Source of the DNA: CAZHGD01 sp964531735
Lineage (GTDB): Bacteria; Armatimonadota; UBA10988
Length of the DNA: 32,769 bases
Direction of reading: 5' to 3'
NCBI GenBank assembly: GCA_964531735.1
Contig: CAZHGD010000074.1
Coordinates: 1-32,769 of the forward strand
Of this stretch, positions 32,249 to 32,769 are shown in pieces (within the stretch, counting starts at the first letter, position 1; each line of letters opens with the position of its first letter). Below the pieces are notes generated by a model. That model saw only the letters and a list, made by a program, of their open reading frames with translations. It was not told the origin of the DNA and searched no databases. The position numbers and the translations under genes are program-made.

Positions 32249-32598
32249 AGATAGAGGGCGCGGCGAAGCTGCTGCGGGTCTACATCGGCGAGAGCGACCG
32301 CTGGCACGGCGAACCGCTGGCCGCGGCCTTGGTGCGGCGGGCGCACGAACAGGGCCTGGCGGGTGCGACCGTGCTGCGCGGCCTGGAGGGCTTCGGCGCC
32401 AACTCGCGGGTCCACACCGCGCGCATCCTGCGGCTGTCCGAAGACCTGCCGGTCGTGGTCGAGATCGTGGACCGCGCCGAACGCATCGCGGAGTTCTTGC
32501 CGGTCCTCGACGAAATGGTCACCGAGGGCCTGGTCGTGCTCCAGGATGTGCATGTGGTCAAGTACGTGGCCAGCCCTGGCGCGGGCCGCGGCGACTGA
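32245..32598 (+). CDS. DUF190 protein (PII-like fold)
   Basis: 117 residues. The sequence AKLLRVYIGESDRWHGEPL, followed by LVRRAHEQGLAGATVLRGLEGFG and LPVVVEIVDRAERIAEFLPVLDEM, is the standard DUF190 layout, a small ferredoxin-like fold related to PII signalling proteins. Members are often found near CrcB fluoride channels or kinase-type partners and are thought to be regulatory. Here it overlaps the tandem cytidylate-kinase-like gene by ATGA, so the two are made together and could act together, for example with the DUF190 protein as a nucleotide-responsive subunit; this is inference. No crcB is in the window. It is the last gene before the edge. Confidence 0.93.
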   Translation: MKIEGAAKLLRVYIGESDRWHGEPLAAALVRRAHEQGLAGATVLRGLEGFGANSRVHTARILRLSEDLPVVVEIVDRAERIAEFLPVLDEMVTEGLVVLQDVHVVKYVASPGAGRGD

Positions 32599-32769
32599 GC
32601 GGCGGCGTTGGCGCGGGTGTGCTTCCGGATTGCTGGGCGCTGGTGGGCACCACCGCGGCCCGCGACTCCCTCGCAGCGGCGCACAGTCGCCGATCAGCGC
32701 CGACGACGAGCGGGAGGGCGAAGCTCTTGCTGAGCCGGCCGTACGCCCGCCGGCGCGCAGCAACGACCG
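32599..32769. other. Terminal 171 bases, no gene seen
   Basis: No open frame with a start site or recognisable protein is visible on either strand; an open minus-strand frame runs through here and across the DUF190 gene but looks like a shadow. The stretch holds one short structured motif at 32711-32736. Confidence 0.6.
32711..32736. repeat. Possible copy of a short palindromic intergenic repeat
   Basis: CGGGAGGGCGAAGCTCTTGC followed by TGAGCC folds as GGC-GA-AGC, loop TCTT, GCT-GA-GCC, with a symmetrical GA/GA internal loop. It resembles the GGGCGAGGCTCCTGCCGAGC-type repeat I recall between genes in several environmental bacteria. It is the only copy in the window, so the assignment rests on memory and structure. 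Confidence 0.35.

Overview
This window is a GC-rich piece of a bacterial genome assembly, probably a metagenome-derived scaffold because it contains one run of exactly 100 Ns. The gene content is free-living heterotroph type: sulfatases, Gfo/Idh/MocA oxidoreductases, a ketose-epimerase-like TIM barrel, a GH4 enzyme, a DUF6259 glycosidase-like protein, kelch and VCBS beta-propellers and a creatininase-like enzyme. Two outer-membrane beta-barrels with signal peptides and a terminal Phe point to a diderm. This mix is typical of Planctomycetota, Verrucomicrobiota/Lentisphaerota, Armatimonadota or Hydrogenedentota. I cannot choose between these phyla from the sequence alone. No rRNA, tRNA, CRISPR array, transposase or phage gene was seen.

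Layout. 1-3200 (minus): a small membrane protein, a membrane-anchored diguanylate cyclase and a DnaK-like protein cut by the left edge. 3278-6495 (minus): a tight three-gene unit of RtcB RNA ligase, SAM methyltransferase and Gfo/Idh/MocA. 6708-9601 (plus): a Sat/CysC fusion with a degenerate sulfurylase half, translationally coupled to a sulfatase-fold protein that lacks the formylglycine residue. 9611-10504 (minus): an exported LPP20-like protein. 10633-14531 (plus): an ECF sigma factor, a small soluble middle protein and a TPR-CHAT protease with an intact His/Cys pair. 14637-17179 (plus): a seven-repeat VCBS propeller and a GH4 glycosidase, closed by a perfect 20-bp-stem terminator. 17277-19071 (minus): tandem outer-membrane barrel paralogues, each with a TTGACA-type promoter. 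19346-21589 (plus): a ketose-epimerase-like enzyme, a 59-residue exported peptide with 14 cysteines, and a second Gfo/Idh/MocA. 21664-26444: a divergent pair of glycosidase-like genes sharing a promoter region with a 24-bp palindrome, the plus-strand gene carrying an assembly gap that closes cleanly. 26452-30223: a kelch protein and two FGly-type sulfatases. 30370-32598 (plus): creatininase-like, tandem cytidylate-kinase-like and DUF190 genes. 32599-32769 shows no gene.

How it fits together. Much of the right two thirds looks like scavenging of (possibly sulfated) carbohydrates: outer-membrane barrels for entry, exported and cytoplasmic sulfatases for desulfation, GH4 and TIM-barrel glycosidases for cleavage, and dehydrogenase/epimerase genes for sugar conversion. 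The strongest candidate for an undescribed system is the sigma factor / middle protein / TPR-CHAT operon. Its parts resemble the protease-controlled sigma-factor branch of type III-E CRISPR (TPR-CHAT Csx29, Csx30, ECF sigma), but no CRISPR component is nearby. The second candidate is the coupled pair of an APS kinase carrying a dead-looking sulfurylase domain and a non-FGly sulfatase-fold enzyme.
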